From positions 6,979,001 to 7,043,000 of the forward strand of contig NC_092575.1 in assembly GCF_037975245.1 (NCBI RefSeq): a stretch of 64,000 bases of DNA. The letters run 5' to 3'. The DNA comes from Apostichopus japonicus (lineage: Eukaryota; Echinodermata; Holothuroidea; Aspidochirotida; Stichopodidae). Numbering within the stretch: the first letter of the stretch is position 1; each line of letters starts with the position of its first letter. This document shows, one piece after another, positions 25,006 to 35,840 of this stretch. The position numbers and the translations under genes were made by a program. Under the pieces are notes generated by a model that was not told the DNA's origin, made no database searches, and saw nothing but the letters and a program-made list of their open reading frames with translations.

Positions 25006-25448
25006 CGAAGGCGTAGCCCAATTGGATTTGGGGCTGTAACGACTTGCCCGAAAAAAGCCAAAATTTTTCGCGCGCTTTGCGCGCCTTCAACATATCGATG
25101 CCAATATCATATAAGCAAGCATCGGTCATTACATTGCATGGCATCGTGTACCGCACGGTCCGTGAAAGTAGCACAGTATACCGCCGGATGCTAATGTAAA
25201 CAAGCAATTGTCTTATGTAGATGGAGAAAAAGCATACAGATCCATATATGTCAAACTCCCTTTTACAGTAGTAATGTCGGCCAATCTTGGAACTTTATTT
25301 TAATTACCAAGGAGATCATTTTTAAGCTATTCATTGCTATTTATTTTTCTCTCAGTAGGTGCCCGAAAAAAATGGGGAAAAATGGTTGCGGGGCGGGGGG
25401 CGGGGGGTGGGGGCTGCAGCCCTGCCTCCTACGGGACCTACGCCTATG
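25006..25448. mobile_element. Small hAT-like element with 8-bp target duplication
   Basis: An exact direct repeat TGTGTAGT (24998-25005 and 25449-25456) flanks termini CGAAGGCGTAG and CTACGCCTATG, which are inverted over AGGCGTAG. The 443-bp body is non-coding and ends in a G-rich run before the right terminus. Confidence 0.7.
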
Positions 25449-26149
25449 TGTGTAGTGTTCGGTTTCGATATACCTGATATCGGAAATATCTCCTATTTTT
25501 CATTTCCTTCAACCAAGTTTTATAATAGCCATAATAAGAGGTTTTAATATTTCTACACCAATAAATTAACTGTGTCTGAATTTTCGAAAATTTCCTCACC
25601 AACATTCTTCATCATACTTTCCTCTACTCGTGCAATTTGTACCTGTCTATTAGGGATTGAAGGAGGTTTTTCCCTATTGGTTGTCCGTAGATTGAATTTT
25701 GTGCAACATTATGGGTATGTTTTGAAGTGATTTTTATTCACGAGAAATGTGAATTTTCAAATTCTCAACAAATAATGGGCTTAAAACCTTGAAAAGTGGG
25801 GCTTTCGGATATTGTGGGCCGTGACGTAGAATCGCCTACAAAAGCAATGATCCATAGGACATGCAATGAGGTCGAACATGATGTGTGACTGGTGACAATC
25901 TTCAAAAAGGTTATGGATGGAAAAAAAATTTGAGAAATACTTGGTTCTCAGGCAAAAGTGTACATTTGGTTGGTCATTTTCAAGCCCGAGAAGTGTCATT
26001 TCCGGTGGTCTGGGGGGTATCAAAACCAGAAATTTTCTTGTACGCTCCGCGCCAACCGATGGTGGCGCTCGGCTTAGATAGTAATTCGCGCCCCCCGGGT
26101 TAGAAAATCCTGGATACGCGCCTGTATTAATATGGGGAACTCTTGTTAT

Positions 26150-26350
26150 ACAATCAGTCTGCTTGCCGTTGTATTTTATGCATGTTATAAATGTCTCTTT
26201 TGTATCTGTTTTGAATATGCCGTTAAACCGTTTGTTAAAAGATATATGGCATATAGAGCCCTATAGGAAAGGTGGTGGTTAGAAGTGGAAACACCAATAC
26301 GAATAGCAATGAACGGAGAGTATATAACCTCCTGTTCGGCTTCACATATT
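26150..26350 (-). repeat. Dispersed repeat, copy 3 (inverted)
   Basis: The reverse complement shares the CATTGCTATTCGTATTGGTG stretch and TGCATAAAATACAA with the copy at 12950. Confidence 0.55.
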
Positions 26351-26793
26351 TTTCGCGTGTATTATACTTCTCGTGTATACCTACGCGTGACAATATGATC
26401 TAAAGACCCGAACTAGTATTTGCATTTAGCAAAAGCATGCAGTCAACATTTTGCTAGTTGTACTATACGCGAGAATAAAATAGGTGATATATTGTCCTGC
26501 AGAATTCTAGCTTGTTAAAAATCACTGAAGGGATTAAAGTATATCTGCATAGCTAATTAACAAGTAAAATAGTCAAATTCATCAGGCTTTCGGCGATTGT
26601 AACTAAGCATGTAGTCATAACGTAAGTTACCAAAATATATCTAGCCATGCAAGCGTATACTTCGCATATATATATCAATCAGGGGCAGAGCCCTGCAGGG
26701 TTTTAAAAAGGAAACCCGGGTAAATGTGTGGTCACGAGGTCGTTGAAGCCGACTCTCATGTGGACGGGGTTGGGGGAGGGGGGAGGGGAGGAG

Positions 26794-26796
<3 letters not shown>

Positions 26797-26840
<44 letters not shown>
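26797..26840. repeat. (TA)n microsatellite between G-rich and C-rich runs
   Basis: Alternating TA preceded by a GGGGAGG run and followed by a poly-C run. Confidence 0.95.
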
Positions 26841-27911
26841 TCCCACGACCCCCCCCCCCCATCTTTCCCGGTCGCCTTGTCAGGAACCTGCATGCATATA
26901 TATTTTTGTACAAAGGCCTGTAATTAATCAGATCGTTATTACGACGGTAACCAGGAGCGAAGCCATCCTTTTTTATGTAAGGGGATAACAAATTCAGTCA
27001 GGAGACCTTAAGATTAAATAACGCATTTACATTGATATTATACTTCAGGACATCCCATAATCTGTATCCTCTGTTACTGTTCCATTTCTTGTTTTTTAAT
27101 TGGTGGGTGCACAAGATCTAGGTGTCATCCGTTTTGGGGACGAGGTCTAAGAGGGAGGGTGAAATCGGTAAGGTGGCTTATGAAGCCAAATTTTCAATGC
27201 CAAATGAAGAAAGACTATCCCTAGAATAGGCTTTTATACTTCACAAATGGTAGATATATCGGAACGAGGAGGTGATGCGGGTTGACCCGGAGGAGGATGG
27301 GTCAAGGGAGCGCAGTGCTAAAATATTACCACTTATTAGGCTAAGTAAATGGCCAAGCACAGTATTAGTCGAGTCAAGACAGGTAAGACAGAGGCGCAGT
27401 AAAATCTGTAATTAATTAGCTGTGCAGCAAATTGCTTCAACAACTAAACCAGATAGCCCATTATATAGACTCATTGGAAGAATTTGTAGCGTAATTCTCG
27501 ACACTAAAACCCAGTTACAGTACACTTTGCTGGGAGACCATTTTCGGCCATTCGACGGCGCGTGATCCTCTCTCGCCTATGATGTAATACTAGTACTGAT
27601 ATTTTTATACATGACACAAGTTGTTCCTACATACTTGGAATGCTGCATCAATGGGAAACAAAACTAGTACTGTCATGTAAACAGTTCCCCGGGAAGTGGT
27701 TTATACGTAAGGCGCATTTCTTCGCAACAAGTCGGTCTGTTGTATTTATATAAAATATACATACAGCATCGGAAAGGCCTACAGTTTATTGTATGTACAG
27801 TACGTAAATAAACCTTTTCCTGTGTGTATACCAAGAATACTGACATATATTCAGTAAACTATATAACCACAAACTGTACAGCACTTGTGAAATATCCCAG
27901 ACATTGAAAAA

Positions 27912-27949
<38 letters not shown>

Positions 27950-28021
27950 ATATATATATTATATTTTCACCCACATAATCTCAAGAGTTCTATTGTTTAC
28001 AGCCAATGCCTTAAACTTTAA

Positions 28022-28834
28022 CGCATTTGCTCCAACCCATGTGATTTTAAACACCAGGTATCCATATTAACTGGTTATTTCTTGAACGTCGGATACCCCC
28101 TTCACTTAATTAGACAGGGTATTTCCAGGGCCGACAAGTTGAGCCGTGAGGACTTATTAAAATACAAGTCTAAAAGTCCCAACACACGCATTCCGTTCGT
28201 TACCAGTTACAACCCCCTCATCAAATCTTTCATTCGCTCCATCAAACAGGAATTTGCTGTATTTCAAGACGATCAGTCTGTAGGAGAATCGTTTAAGGTA
28301 CCCCCCATGCTAGCATTTCGTCAACCCCCCAACCTTAAATTTCTTCTCACTTCCTCCAGACTCCCCCGCTCAGTTTCCACCTCCGCAGGCAATTTTCCTT
28401 GCGGTAAACCTAGATGCCAAATTTGCCCCCATATTACCCCAGGCACCGTGGTCAAGATTCCCAATGTTGACTTTAGTCTTAGACCCCCTTCCCTCTCTTG
28501 TGATTCTATTAATGTTATTTACATTTTCTATTGTGTACTTTGCAAAGAGGGCAATTATGTAGGTGAAACAGGCTCTCGATTCCGCTTACGTTTTAATAAT
28601 CACAAAAAATCTATTCGTGATAATTTTGCAGGATTCCCAGTGTCCGAACATTTCAATCTTCATGGTCATTCTCTAAAAAACCTAAAATGTATTTTAATTG
28701 CCTCGAACTTCAAATCAACTACTGAACGTAAACGTAAAGAAATCGATTGGATCTTTCGTATTAAGTCTCACATCACCGGCCTCAACAAAGACTTGGGACC
28801 CCTTAACAACTATCAGTTCTACAAGCATATGTAA
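28022..28834 (+). pseudogene. PLE C-terminal region: zinc-finger-like linker and GIY-YIG endonuclease domain
   Basis: The frame is open from about 28022 with no ATG; counted from codon 28082 it gives 250 residues. It starts in the RT tail (GYPLHLI). The linker has the CCxxC-type cluster GKPRCQICPH (Cys107, Cys112, Cys115, His117). The GIY-YIG domain follows: NVIYIFYC (144-151), NYVGET (158-163), Arg168/Arg170 in the RFRLRFNNH segment, and the likely catalytic Glu220 in RKEIDWI. The domain nicks DNA for target-primed integration in PLEs. This part is intact, but the catalytic RT palm is absent, so the copy is not autonomous. Confidence 0.88.
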
Positions 28835-28966
28835 TCCGTTCTTTGCTCCTTAATCCGCTTCCTGTATAGTCATGGTTTATTTGGTTTTAATTCCATCATT
28901 GCAACTTACACTTATCTAGCGTCATACTGTCACATTTTGTACTTCTCATTCGACTGCCAAGTGTTG

Positions 28967-28993
28967 CTGACGAAGGTCCCAGGGGGACCGAAA
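28967..28993 (+). ncRNA. Hammerhead-like core in PLE 3'UTR
   Basis: CTGACGA, a GGTCCC/GGGACC stem and GAAA are in the correct order. Stem I partners are not obvious in this copy. The same core sits in the copy at 13.7 kb. Confidence 0.5.
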
Positions 28994-29164
28994 ATTCCAA
29001 TATATTTTCTAAAACTTACTCCTTATTTGTCAATTATGAGTCATATCTTATTTCTCTGGTTTTCTCTAATAATATTTTCTTTTGGAGTAAACGTGGATTT
29101 TCGTTATATTATATATATATACATATATTTTTCAATGTCTGGGATATTTCACAAGTGCTGTACA

Positions 29165-29166
<2 letters not shown>

Positions 29167-29222
<56 letters not shown>
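29167..29222. repeat. (TA)n tract joining the PLE to the palindromic hammerhead
   Basis: Begins exactly at the end of the right 56-bp inverted repeat. Confidence 0.95.
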
Positions 29223-29226
<4 letters not shown>

Positions 29227-29319
29227 TAGGTTGGCGTCTATCTTGGCGCAGAGTGCTCTATGTCCATTGGACAGAGCGGAATATATGTTGATACTAGATG
29301 AGACTAGTGGAACACTAGT

Positions 29320-29365
29320 AGTTGTAACTCGGAGTTTCACGCTTTGTAGCGATCTTCAGACAACT
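29320..29365 (-). ncRNA. Hammerhead ribozyme, type I, - strand arm (mirror copy)
   Basis: Exact mirror image of the + strand ribozyme through the palindrome, with the same stems and core on the opposite strand. Confidence 0.78.
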
Positions 29366-29371
29366 CTGTTG

Positions 29372-29417
29372 AGTTGTCTGAAGATCGCTACAAAGCGTGA
29401 AACTCCGAGTTACAACT
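29372..29417 (+). ncRNA. Hammerhead ribozyme, type I, + strand arm
   Basis: Stem I AGTTGT/ACAACT (6 bp) encloses the core CTGAAGA (29378-29384). Stem II CGCT-ACAA-AGCG has an outer U:U. GAAA follows (29399-29402), then a 3-bp stem III (ACT-CCG-AGT), and the predicted cleavage site is after T29411. All conserved core bases are present. Short stem III is typical of retroelement hammerheads. Confidence 0.8.
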
Positions 29418-29446
29418 ACTAGTGTTCCACTAGTCTCATCTAGTAT

Positions 29447-29450
<4 letters not shown>

Positions 29451-29496
<46 letters not shown>

Positions 29497-29501
29497 ATAT
29501 A
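29451..29501. repeat. (TA)n tract following the palindrome
   Basis: Starts inside the right arm of the palindrome; one TTTA interruption. Confidence 0.95.
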
Positions 29502-29509
29502 ATACGCCG

Positions 29510-30900
29510 TTCTTTTATGTAAAATTTAAAGATTTAAGCGCTCTCGTAAAAGAATAAGATTAGGTCAAGTTCTCAAATTAACTTGAGATTGGCCTAAAAA
29601 AAAAGAAGCAAGTTTTCACCTCTTCCCTAGTTATACCCTTCTCTACGTCATGTCATTATCACTTCAGTGGGCGATTAAGTGGGCTTTTAATGTGTCCGTG
29701 TTTCATCCAAAAGGCTCCGTTACATGGTAAAACCATATGGATGGCGTTACCCATTACTATCTATTTTGGCTACACCCCTTTTACCATATATAACTCACCC
29801 TTGTTTTTAACTCTTTTTTTTATTTGCTTCATTGGGTAGTTGCAAATATCAGAAGGTCAGTGTGATAGTTTAAAATCAACTCACAATAAACCACCCACGG
29901 AATATGGGTTGATAATAAATCGGCTGCATTTTTTGGAATAACAAAAAGAAAAACTATACAAAGTTTAATTGACCAACAAGATAGATGTAAACATCTAAAT
30001 CACTTCACCACTTATACACCCACTACAACAACGGTACAAAGTTTACTGGCCTCCTTAGACCACCACGCACGCAACTGATAATTGTTTCGGTGGCGAAACA
30101 TAAACTAAAAGTTTGTTTAAACTCAAACTTTGTAAGTGAAGACGGTGGTATATATCCAACTTGATACACTGGGATACATATATAGTGCAGTTTTTGTGGT
30201 AGGTGAGTTAACCAGTTTTTCCTTTGCTTCTGTAACTATTATGGCTTTGTCGTGGTTATTATATATTGCCACGCCTGCCCCTAGCCCTCCCCCTCCCCTC
30301 GCCCTCCCCTCGCCCTTCCCTCCCTAAACTTTACCCTCTTTAATTTGCACTCTACAAATGAGCGTGACATGTGATCTACAAAAGTAAAATTGAAATGACT
30401 GGTGTTTTAGTTTGCCTCCTAATTCATTCTGTATACTCTTAATCCATGTTGTTTACTATCAAAGACTACCACTGTACACCGAATACATATGCGTAACCCA
30501 AATGTTTAATTGGCACCAACCGTTGCGTCAAAAAGAGGTCAATGTACATTTAAACTTGTAAATCCTATAGTAACCCAAGAGAATTTGCTTATAAATATCT
30601 CACTCAAAACTATGATGCTGAAAAGTTATAAGAATAAAATATCGACTGCAAATGCCAAAGACCGTCGGGACCAATTTAATTCAGAGGTTAGATTCATGTG
30701 ATCGGTGTGGTTGAAGACTGGTTGCCTACTAAAAGCAAAACTTTGAGCTTCATTTATTGCCAAAAAAGGTTGCAAATTGTCCCATTGTTCTTGTTATTGT
30801 TCTTGTGGTTAGTTCTAAATCTTGTTCTAGAATTGCGCTTTTTCGGGCTCGTTTTGGTCACGTTCGCGGACCTGGTCTTCGTCTATAGTATGTATCGATC
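29510..30900. other. No recognisable gene
   Basis: Unique AT-rich sequence with one C-rich run at 30280-30325. Confidence 0.5.
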
Positions 30901-30902
30901 TC

Positions 30903-31208
30903 CGTGTGGCGTACGAAGGTACTTTTGAGTGGGGGGCTGAAGACTGATGGCCGGCCTGGGGGAGGGGTCTAAGTGGAGGGGGTGTCCCCCTCCCCTTTGG
31001 ATTTTTTTTGCATTTCCAGGTGGCCTCAGATGCAATTTGGTGCAATATAGCACACTTCAACACCCACTCCATTTTGTAAATAATTTTGCATTTTCACCTG
31101 GCCTTAGATGCAATTTGGTGCTCCAAATGAGATTTTGTTCTGATTTGGAAATGAAAAAGGGGTTTTCTGACTTGCGGAGCGGGGGGGGGGGGGGGGGCGG
31201 AATGATAC
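30903..31208. mobile_element. Truncated copy of the 53.1-kb hAT-like MITE
   Basis: It shares the whole run from GGTACTTTTGAGTGGGG through GCGGAATGATAC with 53131-53414 at high similarity. The left terminus is degraded (GTGTGGCGTACG) and the right terminus is missing after GCGGAATGATAC. Confidence 0.75.
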
Positions 31209-31854
31209 CTTGATTAAATATGATACTTCAAAAGGAAACGTTCGGGAATTGTTAACGTTACAGGATACGAACCGAATATTAAGGAAACTTGAGGATGGAT
31301 CAGTGTTTTAGGGGTTAGGTTGGATAGGTTTGATAGTTAACGTTCGGGCAATGTTAACGTTACGGGATACGAACCGAATATTGAGGAAACTTGAATTCGT
31401 GGTTAAATTGACTACATATGTCATTACATATGTGGTTACATTGATACAGTGGTTACATTGATTAAATGTAGTACTTCAATATTAGGGACGGGTTTTATAT
31501 TTTATATTTTTTTTCAAGTTAATAAGGAAACGTTCTGGAATTGTTAGTCAGTAGGATGGATCAGTGTTTTAGGGGTAAGGTTTGATATGTTATTATAAAA
31601 ACCGATTCCCCTTTGTTTGTATAACATTAGATTAACACTGTGTAGAACTAGATAAACACCTAACTGTTGTGATTTATACCCTTGATTAATGCCTGGCGGA
31701 CTTGATAAACGCTTGACCGAAGTCATCAAGCAGAACAATAGCTGTGGATTAATAAACCACGAACAATAGGCCTCCGATTAACGTCTGGTTGACCGGATTA
31801 ACTCTTGGCTGAGCAGAACAATAACTGCGGATTACTGACTCACAAAGACAATGT

Positions 31855-32100
31855 CAACAATCAAATTGAACTAGTGAAATAGAAACAATGATATTATTCC
31901 ACACCGATTCCTCTTTGTTTATATAATAGTATAACTTCCATTGTATGCGTAACCGCCTAAAGTAATGTAATACTACAACCCAAAATAAATCAAATTGAAC
32001 TAGTGAAATAGAAACGGTGATATTATTCCACACCGATTCCCTTTGTTTGTATAATAATATAACTTCCATTGTATGCGTAACCGCCTAAAGTAGTGTAATC
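31855..32100 (+). repeat. Tandem pair of about 128-bp units sharing the foldback arm sequence
   Basis: Two near-identical units start AATCAAATTGAACTAGTG (31859, 31987), each with ATTATTCCACACCGATTCC and ATGCGTAACCGCCTAAAG. A third partial copy begins at 32194 in the left foldback arm, and a weaker one lies near 31590. Confidence 0.8.
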
Positions 32101-32183
32101 CTCCCATTATACCCGAAATAACTGCTCAGAGTCCGATCGATATCGAGTGGACCTCACTTTATTTACCTACCACGAAGTGACAT

Positions 32184-33687
32184 AACCCAAAATAAATCAA
32201 ATTGAACTAGTGAAATAGAAAAAGTGATGTTATTCTGACTGAATATTAGTATAAAAAAAAAGGTTGGGCGAAATGACCAGGCTGGTTGGGCGAAATGACC
32301 ATGCTGGTTGGGCGAAATGACCATGCTGGTTGGGCGAAATGACCAGGCTGGTTGGGCGAAATGACCAGGCTGGTTGGGCGAAATGGCAGTTGGGCGAAAT
32401 GGTTGTTGGGCGAAGTGACCAGAAAGCGTTTTTTGGCAACAAAAATTTTACCTCATCAATCTTAATGAGTGGATGGGGCTTAAAGGATTGGTTCAGGTGT
32501 TTGACGTGTCTATTTTGTATGAAAGAGCACAAAAAGACAAAAAGAACAGTGAAGAAACTACCATGATAGCATGCTCTGTTAAGGAGATATGACACTTTGA
32601 ATATATCAAAATTTCTTTGAAAACGACTGGTGTAGAAAGACTTACTGTGAGGGTGTGACGTCACATCATCACTTCCTTAACCATTGTGAAAATATTTCTT
32701 TAAAAATTATTTACATTTTTTAACACATTTGAAAATAATATAATCAAAAATTCTTCAGATGTTTTATCTCAAATACTTCCTTTGACAAATATGAGATCTC
32801 CTGACACATCTTTTGGTTGAAAGTCATGAAATTATCACAAAATATTTAGAGAAAAAACAAAGACTTTTCAGGAATGTGAGGATGTGACATCACAGCTAGT
32901 CAGATTTCAGCAGTTTCTACACAATCTTATAAAACTTTACACTTGAATATCTCTTCAACCGAAAAAGATATTTGAACAGTTTATTCACCATTGCCGTTTC
33001 TTTTATTGTCCTCTCTCATATACCATAAACATGTATGAGAACTGAACCAATCCTTTAATGGGTCATAGACAAAAACAGCTTGTAAACACGATATCTCAAC
33101 AAATACAAGTAAAATTAATGTCATACTTGGTAGGTAGATGACCTACGATGAGTAGATGTGTCCTATTGTTTTTGGTTGCCATCTCATAAATATTAATCAG
33201 TGGTCAAGGACTTACAGTAAATTCTTAAAATGTCAATATCTCTGCAACTGTTTGCTGTGGATTTAGTTGTACGTGGTACGATGATGTATCTATATACATA
33301 TTCTTTGCAACAACAATTTTGAAATCATTAATATTCATTATGGGTGGGACTTTGTAGGAAAATTGTCAAAAACAGCTTGTGAACATGATATCTCGACAAC
33401 CACAAGTTGAATCAATGCCATACTTGATAGGTATAGATGCCATGTGGTAAGTAGATCGTGTGTGGTTGCTTTCTGGTCACTTCGCCCAACAACCATTTCG
33501 CCCAAGTGCCATTTCGCCCAACCAGCCTGGTCATTTCGCCCAACCAGCCTGGTCATTTCGCCCAACCAGCATGGTCATTTCGCCCAACCAGCATGGTCAT
33601 TTCGCCCAACCATTTTTTTACTCATATTCAGTCAGAATAATATACTTTCTCTATTTCACTAGTTCAATTTGATTTATTTTGGGTTAC
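32184..33687. mobile_element. Foldback-like structure: inverted arms built from a 22-bp minisatellite
   Basis: The left arm (32184-32427) and right arm (33468-33687) are inverted copies. Each has a unique part (GAACTAGTGAAATAGAAA block) and five or so 22-bp units containing TTGGGCGAAATGACCA, ending GAAGTGACCAGAAAGC. The 1.04-kb interior holds a TTAA element. Minisatellite-built inverted ends recall sea urchin TU and Drosophila foldback elements. Beyond the right arm, 33687-33761 holds a second set of units in the opposite direction, so 33474-33761 could also be a small stand-alone element with CTGGTCACTTCGCCC termini. Confidence 0.65.
32484..33054. mobile_element. TTAA-flanked element inserted between the inverted minisatellite arms
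   Basis: Inverted termini AGGATTGGTTCAG (32484 and mirror ending 33054) are flanked by TTAA (32480-32483 and 33055-33058). The 571 bp are non-coding. Its terminus differs from the AGCAGCATT type, so it is a second TTAA family. Confidence 0.75.
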
Positions 33688-34137
33688 CAGGCTGGTTGGG
33701 CGAAATGGAAAGCTTAGGCGAAATGGCAGTTGGGCGAAATGGTTGTTGGGCGAAGTGACCAGCTTCCGTGTGGTTCCCATACCGTGAATGTATAATGAAT
33801 GGACAAGACTTAACGTTAAATTTGGTTCATGTTAGTATGGTGATGTTGGCACGAAATAAGCACATTTTCATGACATTTGTTATACTTGAGTCCACATATA
33901 GGAGACGTTTTATGGCACATAATATTTAGCCAATGACTCACAAGACCTCTGACTTTTGTTTTATGTAAATGTCTCTAGCGCCATCACTTTGTTACCTTGC
34001 TGGTTTTTACCTAATAACCCGCCTAATTAAATTTTAGAAAACTCTTTTGTTCGATAGTAACAATAATTACATCGAAACAAGTTGTTTAGCTATTCGAATA
34101 TTTCCGAAAAAGTTATTTTTAAATCTTATTTTTAATT

Positions 34138-35275
34138 ACCACATATCCACCTGTTTGCCAAGTTAAATAAGAAGATGGATTCCTCCTATTGTTAAAAGCG
34201 AATGCCAATCTTTTTATGTCAGGTTCGTGAAGACTCCATGAATCAGTGGCGGAGCGTCCATACAGTCAGGGGGGGGGAGGGCGGATGCCCCCCTGACGGA
34301 CTCAAATGGACTGCTGGCGCCCTTTTCAGCTTTTTACTACTTTTTACTTATTCGCGATCATGACTTTTTTATTGCGCTCTCATCTACCTATGGACATTTG
34401 TCACATTTTGTTGGTGTAATTTTCTGACAAAATGGCGATGACACCTATTTATTCTTCGTTTATCTGCAAATTAGCAAGGCCGGTAAAGGGTCATTTCCTG
34501 CGATCTAGGGAGTATCTTTACTCAAAAAATTTCTGTAAAAATTTGTTCTGCCAACCTATGGTGGCGCTCCGCTTAGATAGTGTCGAAAGCGCCCCTACAG
34601 ACCATTCTCGCCCCCCTGACCAATACCCCTAGCTCCACCACTGCCATGAATTGTATGCATATGAAGCACACAAAGAAACTATCAAATCGTTGTTCAATCA
34701 TTCTATTCTTTGTTGAGTTATTCTTGGAAAGAAATCAAACCAAAATGCTACATCACCCAAATGTGTTTAAAGAATAAGAAACATATTGGTTAGAAGGGTG
34801 CTTCCTTAAAAAACAAGAAGAATTTCAAACCTCATTTTATTGACCACATATCCACCTGTTTGTCAAGTTCAATAAGGATGTGGATTCCTCCTATTGTTAA
34901 AAGCGAATGCCAATCTTTTGATGTCGATGTTCGTGAAGGCTCCATGGGAGTGTCTGCAGTAAATTAAGTTTAGAAAATTCTTTTGTTCGATTCTTAAAAT
35001 GGTAAATCTAAACAAGTTGTTTAAGCTATTCAAATATTTTGCCAAAAAGTTACTTCAAACGTTATTTTGTTGTCAGGTTCGTGAAGGCTACATGGGCGTA
35101 TGCGGTTAACTGAATTGTATGCATATGGAGCACAAAAGGACACTTTCAAATCGTTGTTCAATCATTCTATTCTCTGCTGAGTTATTCTTGGTAAGAAAGA
35201 AAAAAGGGAAAATGATACATCCCCCAAATGTGTTGAAAGCATAACAAACATATTGGTTAGAAGGGTGTTACCCAT
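34138..35275 (+). repeat. Local imperfect duplication interrupted by a hAT MITE
   Basis: The stretch from ACCACATATCCACCTGTTTG (34138) to CATATTGGTTAGAAGGGTG (34782-34800) recurs from 34843 to 35275 with substitutions and rearranged segments. A related block (TTCTTTTGTTCGAT, AACAAGTTGTTTA) is at 34042 and 34980. The first copy contains the hAT at 34244-34643, so the insertion came after the duplication. Confidence 0.75.
34244..34643. mobile_element. hAT-like MITE with exact 8-bp target duplication
   Basis: Inverted termini CAGTGGCGGAGC and GCTCCACCACTG (11 of 12 matching) are flanked by an exact CCATGAAT (34236-34243 and 34644-34651). The 400-bp body carries the GTCATTTCC and GGTGGCGCTCCGCTTAGATA blocks shared with the cluster at 24-26 kb. 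It interrupts one copy of a local duplication. Confidence 0.88.
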
Positions 35276-35840
35276 TCAAATGCAACCCTTAATTGAGCTT
35301 AAACTTACAGGCCATCAGTATTGGCCCCTAACATTGTTAACATGATCACATTTCCAAGAACAAAGTTATCAAAGTATACTTTTTGGAAGTTTAAAATCAC
35401 ACCCACTGCACGTACTCCCAAGTTTTGCTAGATATTTAAAAAAAAAGTGTTAAATTTCTCTGAGATAAAAATGCTCTGCAGGTGAAAAAAAAAATATTGA
35501 AGATTGAACATCAGTGACCATTAACAGATTTTCTAGCATATATTGGAGTAATGGTAATGCCAGTTAAGTTGAAATATGAAATCAAAGCTCTAGTAAAATT
35601 TATCATCGTCAAGCCTTCGTTTTTGTTTAGGTTAGAACGCTTTCCCTTTTATTAAACTTACTCAAGTCGTCGATCTTTTTGTTTTGCATAAAAAACCAAA
35701 TCGCGATGTCCCAAAACAGGATACAATATTTACCTCTATGTTTTAGGGCATAGTTTCAGTGTAAGCGTCCCCTATGTGACAACATTGGAGAATGGTGAAT
35801 GTTGGCGGGTACATCACAAACACATCCACCCACCCCGCCT

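Larger units (their letters stand above)
24171..26124. mobile_element. hAT-like cluster: terminal repeats around nested fragments
   Basis: CAGGTGCGTATCCAGG at 24171 and its near-perfect inverted copy ending at 26124 (15 of 16 matching) bracket about 1.95 kb. The flanks (GGTATATT and TATTAATA) do not form a duplication, so the two ends may belong to different copies joined by recombination. Two internal copies of a shared hAT block, containing GTGTCATTTCC and GGTGGCGCT, lie at about 24760-24860 and 25985-26085. A polypurine stretch fills 24221-24383 and another hAT sits at 25006-25448. Confidence 0.5.
27873..29166 (+). mobile_element. Penelope-like retroelement fragment between exact 56-bp inverted repeats
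   Basis: The ends 27873-27928 and 29111-29166 are perfect inverted copies (56 of 56), including the CTGTACAGCACTTGTG block and a short TA run. Between them lies the C-terminal part of a PLE ORF with GIY-YIG domain and a 3'UTR with hammerhead-like core. The RT core is missing. The right end runs straight into (TA)n. Confidence 0.85.
29281..29456. repeat. Perfect 86-bp palindrome (4-nt spacer) with a hammerhead ribozyme on each strand
   Basis: 29281-29366 and 29371-29456 are exact inverted copies around TGTT (29367-29370). The outer side of the right arm enters (TA)n. The left side continues as sequence resembling a retroelement tail on the - strand. Each arm encodes a complete type I hammerhead fold. 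Confidence 0.95.

Noticed and set aside
24163-26132. An 8-bp target duplication for the hAT pair of ends at 24171 and 26124
   Set aside because: Flanks GGTATATT and TATTAATA do not match, so the ends may come from different insertions.
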